From Acidobacteriota bacterium (GTDB lineage: Bacteria > Acidobacteriota > Blastocatellia > RBC074): a DNA stretch of 64,000 bases. Location: positions 62,001 through 126,000 of the forward strand of contig JADJXM010000005.1 of NCBI GenBank assembly GCA_016715865.1, in the 5' to 3' direction. A model generated the notes under the pieces. That model did no database searches, had not been told where the DNA came from, and was given only the letters and a program-made list of their open reading frames with translations. Of this stretch, positions 1-18,533 are shown piece by piece (positions within the stretch are counted from its first letter, which is position 1; each line of letters starts with the position of its first letter). Made by a program: the position numbers and the translations under genes.

Positions 1-234
1 GAAATGGGCGACAGATTTCCCATTGCAGCCTGCTTGTCCCGTCCGGGCTTTCGCCCACTTCGTGGGCTTTGTAATTCCGGTGGAACGTGACCTGGGGTTC
101 CGCTCGGCCTGACGGCCTCGCTCCACACCCAGGCTTTATTCTATCGCCTGCGTTGCAGGCTCTCAGAAGAACATGTTTGAGCAATCCCAAAATTCATCAA
201 ATCGATTTTTAAGGATTTTTCCGCGTAACATAAG
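1..234. mobile_element. Partial MITE-like element (right-hand part), cut by window edge
   Basis: This stretch aligns over its whole length with 40004-40236. Shared blocks include GAAATGGGCG, CGCCCACTTCGTGGGCTT, the GCTCGGCCTGACGGCCTCGC core, GCCTGCGTTGCAGGCT and the end TGCGTAACAT (here CGCGTAACAT). It ends at about 234 in an inverted-repeat terminus resembling that of the intact copy. The left part lies outside the window. It has no convincing coding potential. I infer a non-autonomous transposable element in the same family as 39857-40236. Confidence 0.72.
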
Positions 235-274
235 TAGTTAACTGAAGAATGTTCAAAAGAATTCAGGTATTAAG

Positions 275-375
275 CCACGAATGAACATGAACAGACACGA
301 AAGATTTTCCTGATCAACGGCCGGCTGGTAATTTGACGCGAATGTATTTTCTTGAAAATCCGTGTTCATTCGTGG
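275..375. repeat. Inverted repeat, CACGAATGAAC-type arms
   Basis: The left arm (275-301) is built from CCACGAATGAAC, ATGAACAGA and CACGAA units of about 10 nt. The right arm (359-375) reads CGTGTTCATTCGTGG, its reverse complement. About 57 nt separate them. It lies just downstream of the stop codon of the leftmost gene, so it could act as a 3' hairpin. It has the same architecture as the other intergenic hairpins in this window but different unit sequences. Confidence 0.7.
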
Positions 376-390
376 TCCGGATTCCTTGCA

Positions 391-1920
391 TCATAATCTC
401 GGACAGGTATGTGTCGTGGTGTGGCTGTATGTGAAAAGAGCTTCATTATTGCTGCTCACGTTGATGCCAAAATTACTGCCCGAAATTGAAATCCCGACAT
501 TGCAGAGCGTTCCTATCAAACAGGTCTGGACATTAAAGGCCACGGCTGCCGAGCAGGTCGGTGGTGTATTGTTTCCGCCAATATAACCGGTTGCCGTCAT
601 GCTTCGTTTTTCGATGGTTCCCAACGAATGCCAAAACAATGATCCAAGTGTCGGGATAGTATCCAATATCAGTGGTCCGTTCTCGTATTGTTCTTCATCC
701 AGAAAATTTGCATCGCATGTCGCGTTGCAGGAACGATCAACTTTGCAGAAGCTCTGGATGGAAGAACTGCCTCCGTGTGTGCCGAAAATATGACCGTTCG
801 AGTTATTGTCCGGTTTTTGTACCGGGTTGGCATAATAAATCTCTTCGAGGCAGAAATTTCCTGAATCAAATATCGTTCTGCCGCCGCCGCCGCCGGATCT
901 GTCATAAAATCCGCCGCTTCCATCCGAACTGCAGGTTGGCAGAAAACTGTTCCAATTGTAGGAGGGATCCTGACAGCATTGTGTCAGTGAAGTCGCCCCT
1001 GCGGGACAGCAGATGCCCGAGTAATCGCAACCGCCCTGATCAGCGTAAAGCAGGTTAGCGCCGGTTTCGCCATCCAGACGGTCGAGTTTGAACAGAGTCG
1101 GCCTGGCGCCGGGTTGCGCACCTCTTTTGCGGGGATCGGGCTCGCCGGGATCAGCCTGGTCTTGTCCGTCCGGTTTGGGCCGTGAAGGTGATCCGCTCCC
1201 TTTTCCGACCGGTTTTCTGCCGCCGGCTCCGAACGCGGGGCGACTCTCACGCGATAACTTTGTCAGAGCCCCGCCGCTTCCCATGACCAGATCGAGATAT
1301 TCCATGCTGCCATTCGAGGTGGTTTGTGCAGGAGAATGATGGAGAACCATCGCTTTATATGCTTTTTCCCTCCCGTCCAGCCGGACGCGAACCTCGTATG
1401 ACGTGAATTTATTGACATCGCTGTAGGCTGGTCCGCCGGCCTGGAGGAACTGACCGATCGTCATCGTGTTGGAAGGGATATAGCGGCCGCGAACCCATTT
1501 CGCTTCGTATGTCAGAAATTCCGTCGGGTCCTTGTCGCTGCTGCGGACATATGACGTAAGCTGGACGATCTCATCGGTCGGCGCCGTGACCAGATCGAAG
1601 TATCTTCGATTGCGAATCTCGTCGATCGAGCCGGTATACATGTTAAAGAGATATATCTCGATATCGTCATATGGCACGTGTTCACGCTTGTTTTTCAATG
1701 CCTCCTGACGATTACCTGCGGAATGATAAAACTGTAGTTTGATGTAAGCCCTCCGCACCCGGTCATCATTGGATTGTACACGGCCCTCTGAGTCTGAATT
1801 GACAGTCTCCTGCTGGACGGGAATTCCATTGCTCATCCCATCAGTCGAAATCAGGCAATACAGAAGCAGGGTGACGGAAACCTGCGTTATGCCGCGCAGT
1901 ATTGATGGATTGATCTTCAT
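391..1920 (-). CDS. Secreted cysteine-rich protein of unknown function
   Basis: I do not recognise this 509-residue protein. It opens with MKINPSILRG and a hydrophobic stretch (VSVTLLLYCLIS), a plausible Sec signal peptide. This start is chosen because AAAGGAG sits 7 nt upstream; a longer reading begins at 1962. The first 200 residues look like a mixed alpha/beta domain. A low-complexity linker rich in Gly, Pro, Lys and Asp follows at about 220-265. Next is a Cys-rich block (about 295-330, with GICC and QCC) and a Gly run. The C-terminal 150 residues hold further Cys pairs. Many cysteines in an exported protein suggest disulfides, which fits the DsbA-like gene 80 nt upstream on the same strand. 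That link is inference. Confidence 0.7.
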   Translation of the reverse strand: MKINPSILRGITQVSVTLLLYCLISTDGMSNGIPVQQETVNSDSEGRVQSNDDRVRRAYIKLQFYHSAGNRQEALKNKREHVPYDDIEIYLFNMYTGSIDEIRNRRYFDLVTAPTDEIVQLTSYVRSSDKDPTEFLTYEAKWVRGRYIPSNTMTIGQFLQAGGPAYSDVNKFTSYEVRVRLDGREKAYKAMVLHHSPAQTTSNGSMEYLDLVMGSGGALTKLSRESRPAFGAGGRKPVGKGSGSPSRPKPDGQDQADPGEPDPRKRGAQPGARPTLFKLDRLDGETGANLLYADQGGCDYSGICCPAGATSLTQCCQDPSYNWNSFLPTCSSDGSGGFYDRSGGGGGRTIFDSGNFCLEEIYYANPVQKPDNNSNGHIFGTHGGSSSIQSFCKVDRSCNATCDANFLDEEQYENGPLILDTIPTLGSLFWHSLGTIEKRSMTATGYIGGNNTPPTCSAAVAFNVQTCLIGTLCNVGISISGSNFGINVSSNNEALFTYSHTTTHTCPRL

Positions 1921-1999
1921 TCGGAGCTCCTTTGATTTTTGGTTGACGGGGATGGCCATCACGCCGGCAGCGTTGAGTGTGGATGATTTAAAATCGGGA

Positions 2000-3016
2000 C
2001 TACTTTTCCATTTCTCTGTCGATGATCTTGCGAAAGGTCTGAATCTCGACCGCTCCCGGAAGGCTGCGTCCGTTGATCACGAAATATGGAGTTCCCCTGA
2101 GGCCGATTCTGCGGGCTTCCTGCCGGTCGCGCTCCACGACTTCGGCAGAATGCGGTGATCTGAGGCAACGGCTGAACCGTTCGCGGTCGATGCCGGCGGA
2201 TGAGGCGATCGATTCCAGCCCGGAGTCAGAAAGATCATCGGAGACGAAGACCCTGTCGTGAAAATCCCAGAATTTTCCCTGCTCGCCGGCACAGACCGAC
2301 GCACGCGCGGCTGCCAGCGCCCTCGGATGTCCAGGGGATGGACTGTGCTTGTATACGAGTGCGATCCGATCGCCGTAGGTACGCAGCAGTTCATCCATCG
2401 TGGCAGCGGCTTTGCGGCAGAAAGGGCACTGAAAATCGGAAAAGACCACGATCGTTACCTCTGCATCCTTGCCGCCCCTTCGAGGGCCATCCTGATCGAC
2501 CATCAGAAACGGAAGTTCAGGCTCATCCAGGTATATCTCTAATTTCGTATTCTTCTTCAACTCTTCGACAGACTCTATGTAATGCGACATCTTCAGATTC
2601 GTCTCGATATCGAGTCTGATGCGCTCCTTTACTTCGCTTTCGTCCAGAGCGCTCAGGGCATCGCCGTATTCCCTGTAGGCATCATCTATCCGGTCGGACG
2701 GGATATCGAGAGTTGCCGGGAAGAGCGAGCGTTTGAACGCTTCGACCGACATCCCGCGCCGGCGAGCTTCAGTCTCGAGAATCGATTTGGTGATCAGCGC
2801 GTCGAGCGCGTTTCTTCGCATTTCATAGATCTGTTTCTGCAGCAGGTATAGTCTATGGCCGAGCATCTCATCGACCTCCCGCTGAGTTATCGCGCGCGAA
2901 TTATCGATGACGGCCAGATTGCCGTCACGGCCTGGTGTCTGGCCGAATAAAGGCTGATGGAAGATGAGCGGGGTGGCGAAAGCGATTGCAAACAAATAGA
3001 TCGAGTTTAATCTCAT
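2000..3016 (-). CDS. SurA_N-like / DsbA-family thioredoxin fusion, periplasmic
   Basis: The protein has 338 residues. It starts with a signal peptide (MRLNSIYLFAIAF...); AGGAG lies 7 nt upstream of this ATG. Residues about 30-150 are helical and resemble the N-terminal chaperone segment of SurA/PpiD foldases (ITQREVDEML, ALDALITKSILETEARRRG). Residues about 175-335 are a DsbA/thioredoxin fold with the active site CPFC near 196-199 and the cis-Pro loop GTPYF near 307. The likely role is thiol oxidation or isomerisation of exported proteins, with the N-terminal part binding substrate. Family knowledge supports the DsbA call strongly; the SurA-like part is assigned from sequence pattern only. 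It is probably cotranscribed with the downstream Cys-rich protein. Confidence 0.88.
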   Translation of the reverse strand: MRLNSIYLFAIAFATPLIFHQPLFGQTPGRDGNLAVIDNSRAITQREVDEMLGHRLYLLQKQIYEMRRNALDALITKSILETEARRRGMSVEAFKRSLFPATLDIPSDRIDDAYREYGDALSALDESEVKERIRLDIETNLKMSHYIESVEELKKNTKLEIYLDEPELPFLMVDQDGPRRGGKDAEVTIVVFSDFQCPFCRKAAATMDELLRTYGDRIALVYKHSPSPGHPRALAAARASVCAGEQGKFWDFHDRVFVSDDLSDSGLESIASSAGIDRERFSRCLRSPHSAEVVERDRQEARRIGLRGTPYFVINGRSLPGAVEIQTFRKIIDREMEK

Positions 3017-3219
3017 TCGCACTCCTGTCTTGAACGAAGCTCCGGCCGGTCCGTCATAAACCGGACACAAACCGGGCCCGTTCAATGGTTAACCGGCAGT
3101 TTCCAAACTGCTTTCAGATGTCAGCGATGAGAGTATGCCGTGGGTGATCGTGTAGAAGTCCATCTACCAGATTTGGCTTCCTGATGTCAATTGAATTAAT
3201 CAAACTGTGGAGGTATGCC

Positions 3220-4467
3220 TCAAAAACCTGCCAGGAGGCGACTTTGAGGCCTGCCTGCGGCGTTGCGCATGGCGCGGGAGATGATGGGGGCGGGGCCTCC
3301 GCATTCCTTGATCACTTTTTTAAGGAAATCATCCTGGATTCGCCTGAGGTGTGGGACATTGCGACCTTCGGCCATATCGTAGATAGCGAAGAGCAGAGGT
3401 CCTCGATTGCGTGTATACATGATTCCGGCAAGTGCGGCGACTCCGGCGTCGGTGCTGAAGAGGGTGCCTGTCTTGGCGATCACGCTGCCGGCGAATTTTC
3501 CTTCGCCGAAGCGACCTCGGAGTGTTCCGGCGTCGATGCCGGCGACGGCCATGACCGAACCGGGATTGAGATTGTTGGCCGACAGCCACTGGATCATCGA
3601 TCGCAGCATTCTGACCGTATCGAGAGGCGTGATGCGATTAACCTCGAGTCCCGATGCGAAGGAGATATGAATGGATTCGGCCGGCACTCCGACCTTATCG
3701 ATCAAAAAGCGCTGCACGCCGAGCGGGCCGCCGACGTGGGTCCCGAGCATCTCCGCCATCGCGTTGACGCTGTGAGCGTTGAGATATTGAACGATGTTGA
3801 GTAGGGAATCGGACTCAACTGTGACCAGGTAGCGGCCACGCGGAACATAGCCGGCGAAGCTTTCGAACCTGGTCTCGTTGGTCATGACGATACCAGTATT
3901 ACGACGAAAGACCTGAGCCGAGACCCGCACGTCGGAATTCTCATTGCAGATGAAGTCGCCGACCACGATCAGGCTGCCGCGAACGCGGCGAATGCCCATT
4001 TTCCTGATCGAGTCGCCAACCTTCCTTGCATCAGCCAGTGAAAATGATGGATCGCCTCCGCCCAGCAGAATCAGATCGCCGTTGAAGTCGCCCGTGAGAG
4101 GATCGATCTCGCCATCGCCGCGTAATTCCGTTCTGAATCGGTGGTCTCGCCCCAGCCGGTCGAGGGCAGCCAGTGTGGTCGCCAGCTTGGTGACTGAAGC
4201 AGGATTGAATTCGGCGCTCTCGTTGAGCAGGGCGATTGGTTCTTCTGTCTCGAGCGATTCTATATAGATGCCGTGTTGCCGCCAGTCCCTTCCTTCCGCA
4301 ACCAGTCGGTTAACGTAATCATCCAGCGCGACCGGGGCCCTGTATGAGGCGAGCTTCGCCGAAAAGCCGTCCGAAAAAGAACGCGCCATATTGGCGTCGT
4401 CGATCGGCAGCGGGCCGCAGCCTGCTAAAAGCAACAAAAATAGCGGGGCAAATTGTTTAAGCCTCAT
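3220..4467 (-). CDS. dacB: D-alanyl-D-alanine carboxypeptidase / endopeptidase, PBP4 (S13) family lipoprotein
   Basis: This penicillin-binding protein trims or cleaves peptidoglycan cross-links in the periplasm. All three active-site motifs are visible: SVTK (Ser about 92), SVN (about 232) and KTG (about 331, in AKTGTL). The N-terminus MRLKQFAPLFLLLLAGC carries a lipobox (LAGC), so it is probably a lipoprotein. The start at 4467 is preferred over one five codons upstream because it gives a compact signal sequence. At 415 residues it is shorter than E. coli PBP4 (477), consistent with a smaller inserted domain. It faces the M14 peptidase gene divergently across 189 nt. Confidence 0.93.
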   Translation of the reverse strand: MRLKQFAPLFLLLLAGCGPLPIDDANMARSFSDGFSAKLASYRAPVALDDYVNRLVAEGRDWRQHGIYIESLETEEPIALLNESAEFNPASVTKLATTLAALDRLGRDHRFRTELRGDGEIDPLTGDFNGDLILLGGGDPSFSLADARKVGDSIRKMGIRRVRGSLIVVGDFICNENSDVRVSAQVFRRNTGIVMTNETRFESFAGYVPRGRYLVTVESDSLLNIVQYLNAHSVNAMAEMLGTHVGGPLGVQRFLIDKVGVPAESIHISFASGLEVNRITPLDTVRMLRSMIQWLSANNLNPGSVMAVAGIDAGTLRGRFGEGKFAGSVIAKTGTLFSTDAGVAALAGIMYTRNRGPLLFAIYDMAEGRNVPHLRRIQDDFLKKVIKECGGPAPIISRAMRNAAGRPQSRLLAGF

Positions 4468-4656
4468 AACATTTAATATCAAGCCGTATCAAGTCGGAAT
4501 TCTATGAGGTGCAGGGATTTTCCCTGCAGTGAAGTTCGCAGCGGGACTTGCTAATCTTAATAGCAGTGATAAATTACATCCAGTAAAAAATGAAATCAAG
4601 CGGGAATTGAAGTTTTCAATAGAGCCGTGCATCGAGGCTTCGGGAGCAGATGGTCA

Positions 4657-7176
<2,520 letters not shown>

Positions 7177-7180
7177 GTCT

Positions 7181-8356
7181 TCAGGTTTGAAATCGTTGCC
7201 GGGTTCCAAGTGCGATGTAGCGCATGATCTGGTGGTGGCGAGAGGCAAGGGCCACCAGGGCATTGCGCGCCACCGGTTTGAAGGCCAGCTTTCGCAGTGA
7301 CGAACATGCCCTGAACCTCCAGCCGAATTGTCTGCCATGAATCCTGCGATATCTTTCCGACAGCGCATCGAAATTGCGGACGCCTTCAGCAAAGCCTTCA
7401 GTGATGACCCTGGCCGCGAGTTCTCCGCTGGTCAGAGCCAGCAGGATGCCGCTTCCTGTGAATGGGTCGATGAATGCTCCCGCATCTCCGATGGCGATGA
7501 CGCCTTTCATAGAATACTGGCGGCCAAATGTGACAGGACCCGTGCCGAGCCATTCGCCGTCAATCACGGCTGATGAGAGGCGACGGCCGGCAGCAGGGTT
7601 CGATCTGAGTGTCAGATCGAGCAGCTTTTCCCGATCACCGCGGGCCTGCAGCAAAGTCGCTTCAGTGGTCAGAAAACAGAGATTGGTTCTTGGTCCGCCC
7701 TGGTCCTCCTCGATATCGGACAATCCGCCATATCCGTCGGCGAAGAAGAAGAGCTCGCCGTTTTCGCCGAGCCCCTGAACGTTCCGCAGGTGGACTTTGC
7801 AACCGAAGAGGCGAGAACCGTCCAACCTCGAGACTGGTTGCCGGATTTTCGACGAAAAGGCGCCGTTTCTTCCTGAAGCATCGATGATGATCGGAGACGA
7901 GAACTTGTGATGACCTCCATCGGAATCCCTGCCTTCGATGCACCAAAGGCCATCGCGGCATTCGAGTTCAGACGAGACATGGAATCCTTCGCGGATGTCG
8001 ACGCCCGATTCACGCGCGCGTTCCAGCAGAATCAGGTCCATTCGCGCACGTGACAGGCCGATCGCGTGAGGATGACCGTCGGCGATCCATTCCATCGGAA
8101 TGTCGATTCCACGGCCATCAGGGGCGTAAAGCGTCCAGCGCCTGATGAATTTCGCACCTGCATCCAGCATTCGTTCACGCACTCCGAGGCGGTCGAAGAA
8201 GTTCAGGCACTCGGGTGTGATGAACTCACCGCACAGCTTTTCACGCGGGAATCGGCTCTTTTCGAGCAACAGAACATGGTGCTGACGCTGAGCCAGTAAC
8301 GCCGCGGCAGTTGCGCCGGAAGGCCCCGCACCAATTACGATCACATCGTATTCCAT
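7181..8356 (-). CDS. FAD-dependent oxidoreductase, geranylgeranyl reductase / halogenase-like family
   Basis: The 391-residue protein begins with a Rossmann FAD-binding motif (VIVIGAGPSGATAA), followed by EKSRFPREKLCGEF, typical of geranylgeranyl-reductase and flavin-halogenase-like monooxygenases. A second FAD motif appears near residue 280 (AIGDAGAFIDPFTGSGI). It has no signal peptide, so it is cytoplasmic or membrane-associated. The substrate cannot be told from sequence; prenyl-lipid reduction or aromatic hydroxylation are both possible. The small membrane-protein gene lies 14 nt upstream on the same strand and may be cotranscribed. Confidence 0.88.
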   Translation of the reverse strand: MEYDVIVIGAGPSGATAAALLAQRQHHVLLLEKSRFPREKLCGEFITPECLNFFDRLGVRERMLDAGAKFIRRWTLYAPDGRGIDIPMEWIADGHPHAIGLSRARMDLILLERARESGVDIREGFHVSSELECRDGLWCIEGRDSDGGHHKFSSPIIIDASGRNGAFSSKIRQPVSRLDGSRLFGCKVHLRNVQGLGENGELFFFADGYGGLSDIEEDQGGPRTNLCFLTTEATLLQARGDREKLLDLTLRSNPAAGRRLSSAVIDGEWLGTGPVTFGRQYSMKGVIAIGDAGAFIDPFTGSGILLALTSGELAARVITEGFAEGVRNFDALSERYRRIHGRQFGWRFRACSSLRKLAFKPVARNALVALASRHHQIMRYIALGTRQRFQT

Positions 8357-8370
8357 TTTTTATTCAACGA

Positions 8371-8916
8371 TTACAGCAGAATCTGTTTCGCGCCAAGGCT
8401 GCGGGCGATCTCTTCCGCCCGTTCAGCCAGGCTCGGGGCCATCTTCACGGCCACCAGAAAACCTTCGCTTTTGAGCCGGTTGATTTTGTGAATCGGAACA
8501 TCATGCCTGATACGTGGATTGGTCGAAGCGAGGATTGCTCCTGTCATCGCGCCAATGATGGCCCCGACCAGAACAGCGATAATGGCATGATTGAACAGGC
8601 CGCCGAGCGCCCTGATCGACAGGATGTCGGATGAATACAGGAAAATTCCAAGCATAAGTATGGTTGCGCCGCCGATCATGGCGCCCGTGACTGCGCTTCT
8701 CGAGACAGGCGACAGGGTTTTGGAATCAACTACCGGCATGACTGTAGCCTGACGCTGATGGTCATCAATTTCGACGCGCAGAACCGTCGCCTCAGAGGTG
8801 TCGACACCCAATGCGCCTAATCGATCAAGCAGTTCGTTCGCACGTTCCTCTAACTCATACAAAGCGACCAGCCAGATATGTTCCTTGATCTGTGATCCAT
8901 CCACTTGACCTGTCAT
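8371..8916 (-). CDS. Small membrane protein with Gly-rich hairpin helices
   Basis: The protein has 181 residues. Residues 10-70 are soluble. Two glycine-rich hydrophobic segments follow, AVTGAMIGGATILMLGIF and AIIAVLVGAIIGAMTGAIL, a pattern seen in glycine-zipper membrane proteins. A short soluble tail resembles the start (…FLVAVKMAPSLAERAEEIAR), suggesting two related soluble domains flanking the hairpin, as in some stress-response membrane proteins. No catalytic motif is visible. The annotated ATG directly touches its AAAGGAGG Shine-Dalgarno, which is too close. A GTG four codons downstream (8904) is spaced about 12 nt from it and may be the true start. Confidence 0.6.
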   Translation of the reverse strand: MTGQVDGSQIKEHIWLVALYELEERANELLDRLGALGVDTSEATVLRVEIDDHQRQATVMPVVDSKTLSPVSRSAVTGAMIGGATILMLGIFLYSSDILSIRALGGLFNHAIIAVLVGAIIGAMTGAILASTNPRIRHDVPIHKINRLKSEGFLVAVKMAPSLAERAEEIARSLGAKQILL

Positions 8917-9150
8917 CCTCCTTTGGCCCCTTTGGACTCTTTTCCGGGCGTTTCACGGTGTTTGTTGGTATAATTGGTTCGCTTTCTTTTAAGAAGCTAC
9001 TGCGAAGCCCGAAGGCTGTCAACCATGTCGAGTTCCCCCGGCCATGACTTTGGCCAGGAAGCAACCTTTACGCGGGGAATAGCGTCAGAAACCCGGCCCG
9101 GACTGGCTGTGCAGGCCAGTAGAAAATGAAGTGAGAAAGATGGAGGCATC

Positions 9151-10207
9151 ATGAGGAAATTAATTCGTATCGCGCTGATCTGCTGTCTGATCGCAGGCTT
9201 TGTTAAGGGCGGCGGCGCACTTGCGCAATCCAGGGAGAGTGTCGGGCCATCGAAGGCGACGGCGCCCGCCGCGCCTGGCGCTACTGATGACTTGTTTAAA
9301 CTGTTGCCGGCATCAGATCTGATCGCCACGGTAGACGTCGGAAGGGCCTTCAATGAGCTGCTTCCACAACTGGCCAACCTGTCGGTCGGCGGCGTCGACA
9401 AGCTGGCCGCGCAGATCAGGGACTTCACCACCCAGACGGGCATCGATCCATCGAAGGTTCAGAACCTCGTCATCGGGCTCAATCTGAGCGGTATGCAGGC
9501 CAATGGCGCGATCATTGTGAGCGGGCTCGAAATGGATCCGGCGGGAGTCGAGAAGGCGATGGGCCTCCTTAAAACCGAGTTCAAGACCTCGGATTACAAC
9601 GGCATTCGGATCTACAATATGGTCTCGCAGGTCAAGGCTCCGTCCGCCGGCCCGCTCTCGGTCAAGACCGATGAGACGGCCCTCGCCATGATCGGTGGGC
9701 AGAAGCTGGTCTTCGGTGATCTGAGCGCGGTCAAAAACGTGATTGACATCAATGCCGGAGCTGCCAGGGGTGGGATCACTGACGCCATGCTCGGCTCACT
9801 TAATGAAACCGATCCGTCGCGACTGCTCCGCTTTGCCCTCAATATACCTGAAGGGCTCCGCCCAGGAGGCGAGCAGCCAGGGCGACCTCTTCAAGGCCGT
9901 CTCGACCATCAAGATGATCCTTGGAACGTTCGACGTGGCCGGCGATCTCAGCCTCTCGCTCGATACCATTATTCGAACGGCTTCGGCCTCAGAAGCGACT
10001 GAACTCGAGACCGGACTCAAGGGCCTGGTCGGACTTATTCGCGGATTTCTGGGCGGAGGCGATCCGAAGATGGACCTCTTCGGCAAACTCCTCGATCAGG
10101 TCAAGGTCGGATCGAATGCGGCTGATGTCTCGTTTTCGATTTCATTACCGCGCTCGCTTATGAACGAATTCACCAAAAAGCCTGATCAGCCTGCGGATAA
10201 GAAATAA
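9151..10207 (+). pseudogene. Secreted protein of unknown function, single-base frameshift
   Basis: The reading frame from 9151 encodes a signal peptide (MRKLIRIALICCLIAGF...) and about 230 residues of a soluble domain (LLPASDLIATVDVGRAF, KLVFGDLSAVKNVID). It then goes out of frame near 9852-9858, in the bases GAAGGGCTCC. The continuation, SAQEASSQGDLFKAVSTIKM, is in the next frame and runs to the stop at 10207. Removing one base joins them into a seamless protein of about 350 residues. The downstream part keeps protein-like composition throughout, so the lesion is recent or a sequence error. The family resembles predicted secreted acidobacterial proteins of unknown role. GGAGG stands upstream of the ATG. 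Confidence 0.75.
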
Positions 10208-10260
10208 TCAACAAAGTTAAACATGAATCTTCGTCACTCCACCGAAGATGAAAAAGTCCC

Positions 10261-10334
10261 GTATTATCTCCGTGATCTCTGAGTCTCTGTGGTTTAATCT
10301 CACCACAGAGACTCAGAGATCACAGAGATAATAC
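10261..10334. repeat. Near-perfect hairpin, CACAGAGAT-type arms
   Basis: Two 32-nt arms (10261-10292 and 10303-10334) differ at one position and are separated by 10 nt. The right arm is a run of CACAGAGA, CTCAGAGAT and CACAGAGAT units of 8-9 nt. It lies between two convergent genes and could terminate transcription from both sides, but there is no following T tract. Confidence 0.85.
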
Positions 10335-10354
10335 AGACCATTGTCAGGGCAGGG

Positions 10355-10410
10355 CACAAAGAAGCACGAAGAGATAACCGGTTTTGGTTTCTCCTTCGTG
10401 CTTTTTTGTG
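10355..10410. repeat. Second hairpin, CACAAAGAAGCACGAAG arms
   Basis: The left arm (10355-10373) and right arm (10391-10410, CTCCTTCGTGC then T6 and GTG) are complementary, with 17 nt between them. It directly follows the CACAGAGA hairpin and precedes the stop of the foldase gene. The unit sequence matches that of the hairpin at 38620-38698. Confidence 0.75.
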
Positions 10411-10428
10411 TTCTTGGTGGATGTTTTA

Positions 10429-12453
<2,025 letters not shown>

Positions 12454-12569
12454 AGTGCTGTTTACTCCAACATTCTGTATGGAATTAGTGCGCCGCAATT
12501 GTGGGGCTGCAGCGGGCAACTGAGAAAAGGGAATATTAACGGAGCTTGCGGTTTAGTTCAAGGAGTAAA

Positions 12570-14630
<2,061 letters not shown>

Positions 14631-14752
14631 AAACCATTCACCTTCGAATTGCGATAATAATTACTGAATTTGGATTCTATCTGTATCTATTAATATGTCT
14701 GTCTGACAGGCTACAAAAGTAACATGTTGTAGCGGCCTTTGCGATTGATTGA

Positions 14753-16447
<1,695 letters not shown>

Positions 16448-16455
16448 AGGCCCTC

Positions 16456-17592
<1,137 letters not shown>

Positions 17593-17621
17593 ATTTCCTC
17601 ACGATCAATTCACATTTCGGA

Positions 17622-18401
<780 letters not shown>

Positions 18402-18456
18402 GACGACTCCTGTGTCGTGTTGTGTTGAATAATGTCAGCCTATTTCCCTTTTTTCT

Positions 18457-18486
18457 TTTATAGCGATCTGAATGAACGCTCATTCA
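18457..18486 (-). promoter_or_regulatory. FadR-like palindromic operator with overlapping promoter candidate upstream of etfB
   Basis: Bases 18469-18486 read TGAATGAACGCTCATTCA, a perfect 7-bp inverted repeat with a 4-nt spacer. This matches the half-site TGAATGA of Bacillus FadR (TetR family, acyl-CoA-responsive), which controls etf genes there. On the minus strand a TATAAA-like -10 candidate (18457-18462) follows 6 nt later, so a bound repressor would block the promoter. No TetR gene lies in the window. The site is seen directly; the regulator is inferred. Confidence 0.68.
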
Positions 18487-18533
18487 GTGTCTTATTTATA
18501 CTGCATTTGAGTTGAAAGTTACAGCGGTTCGAA

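Noticed and set aside
10261..10410. Possible CRISPR-like repeats
   Set aside because: The arms are inverted rather than direct, lack spacers of uniform length and have no cas genes nearby.
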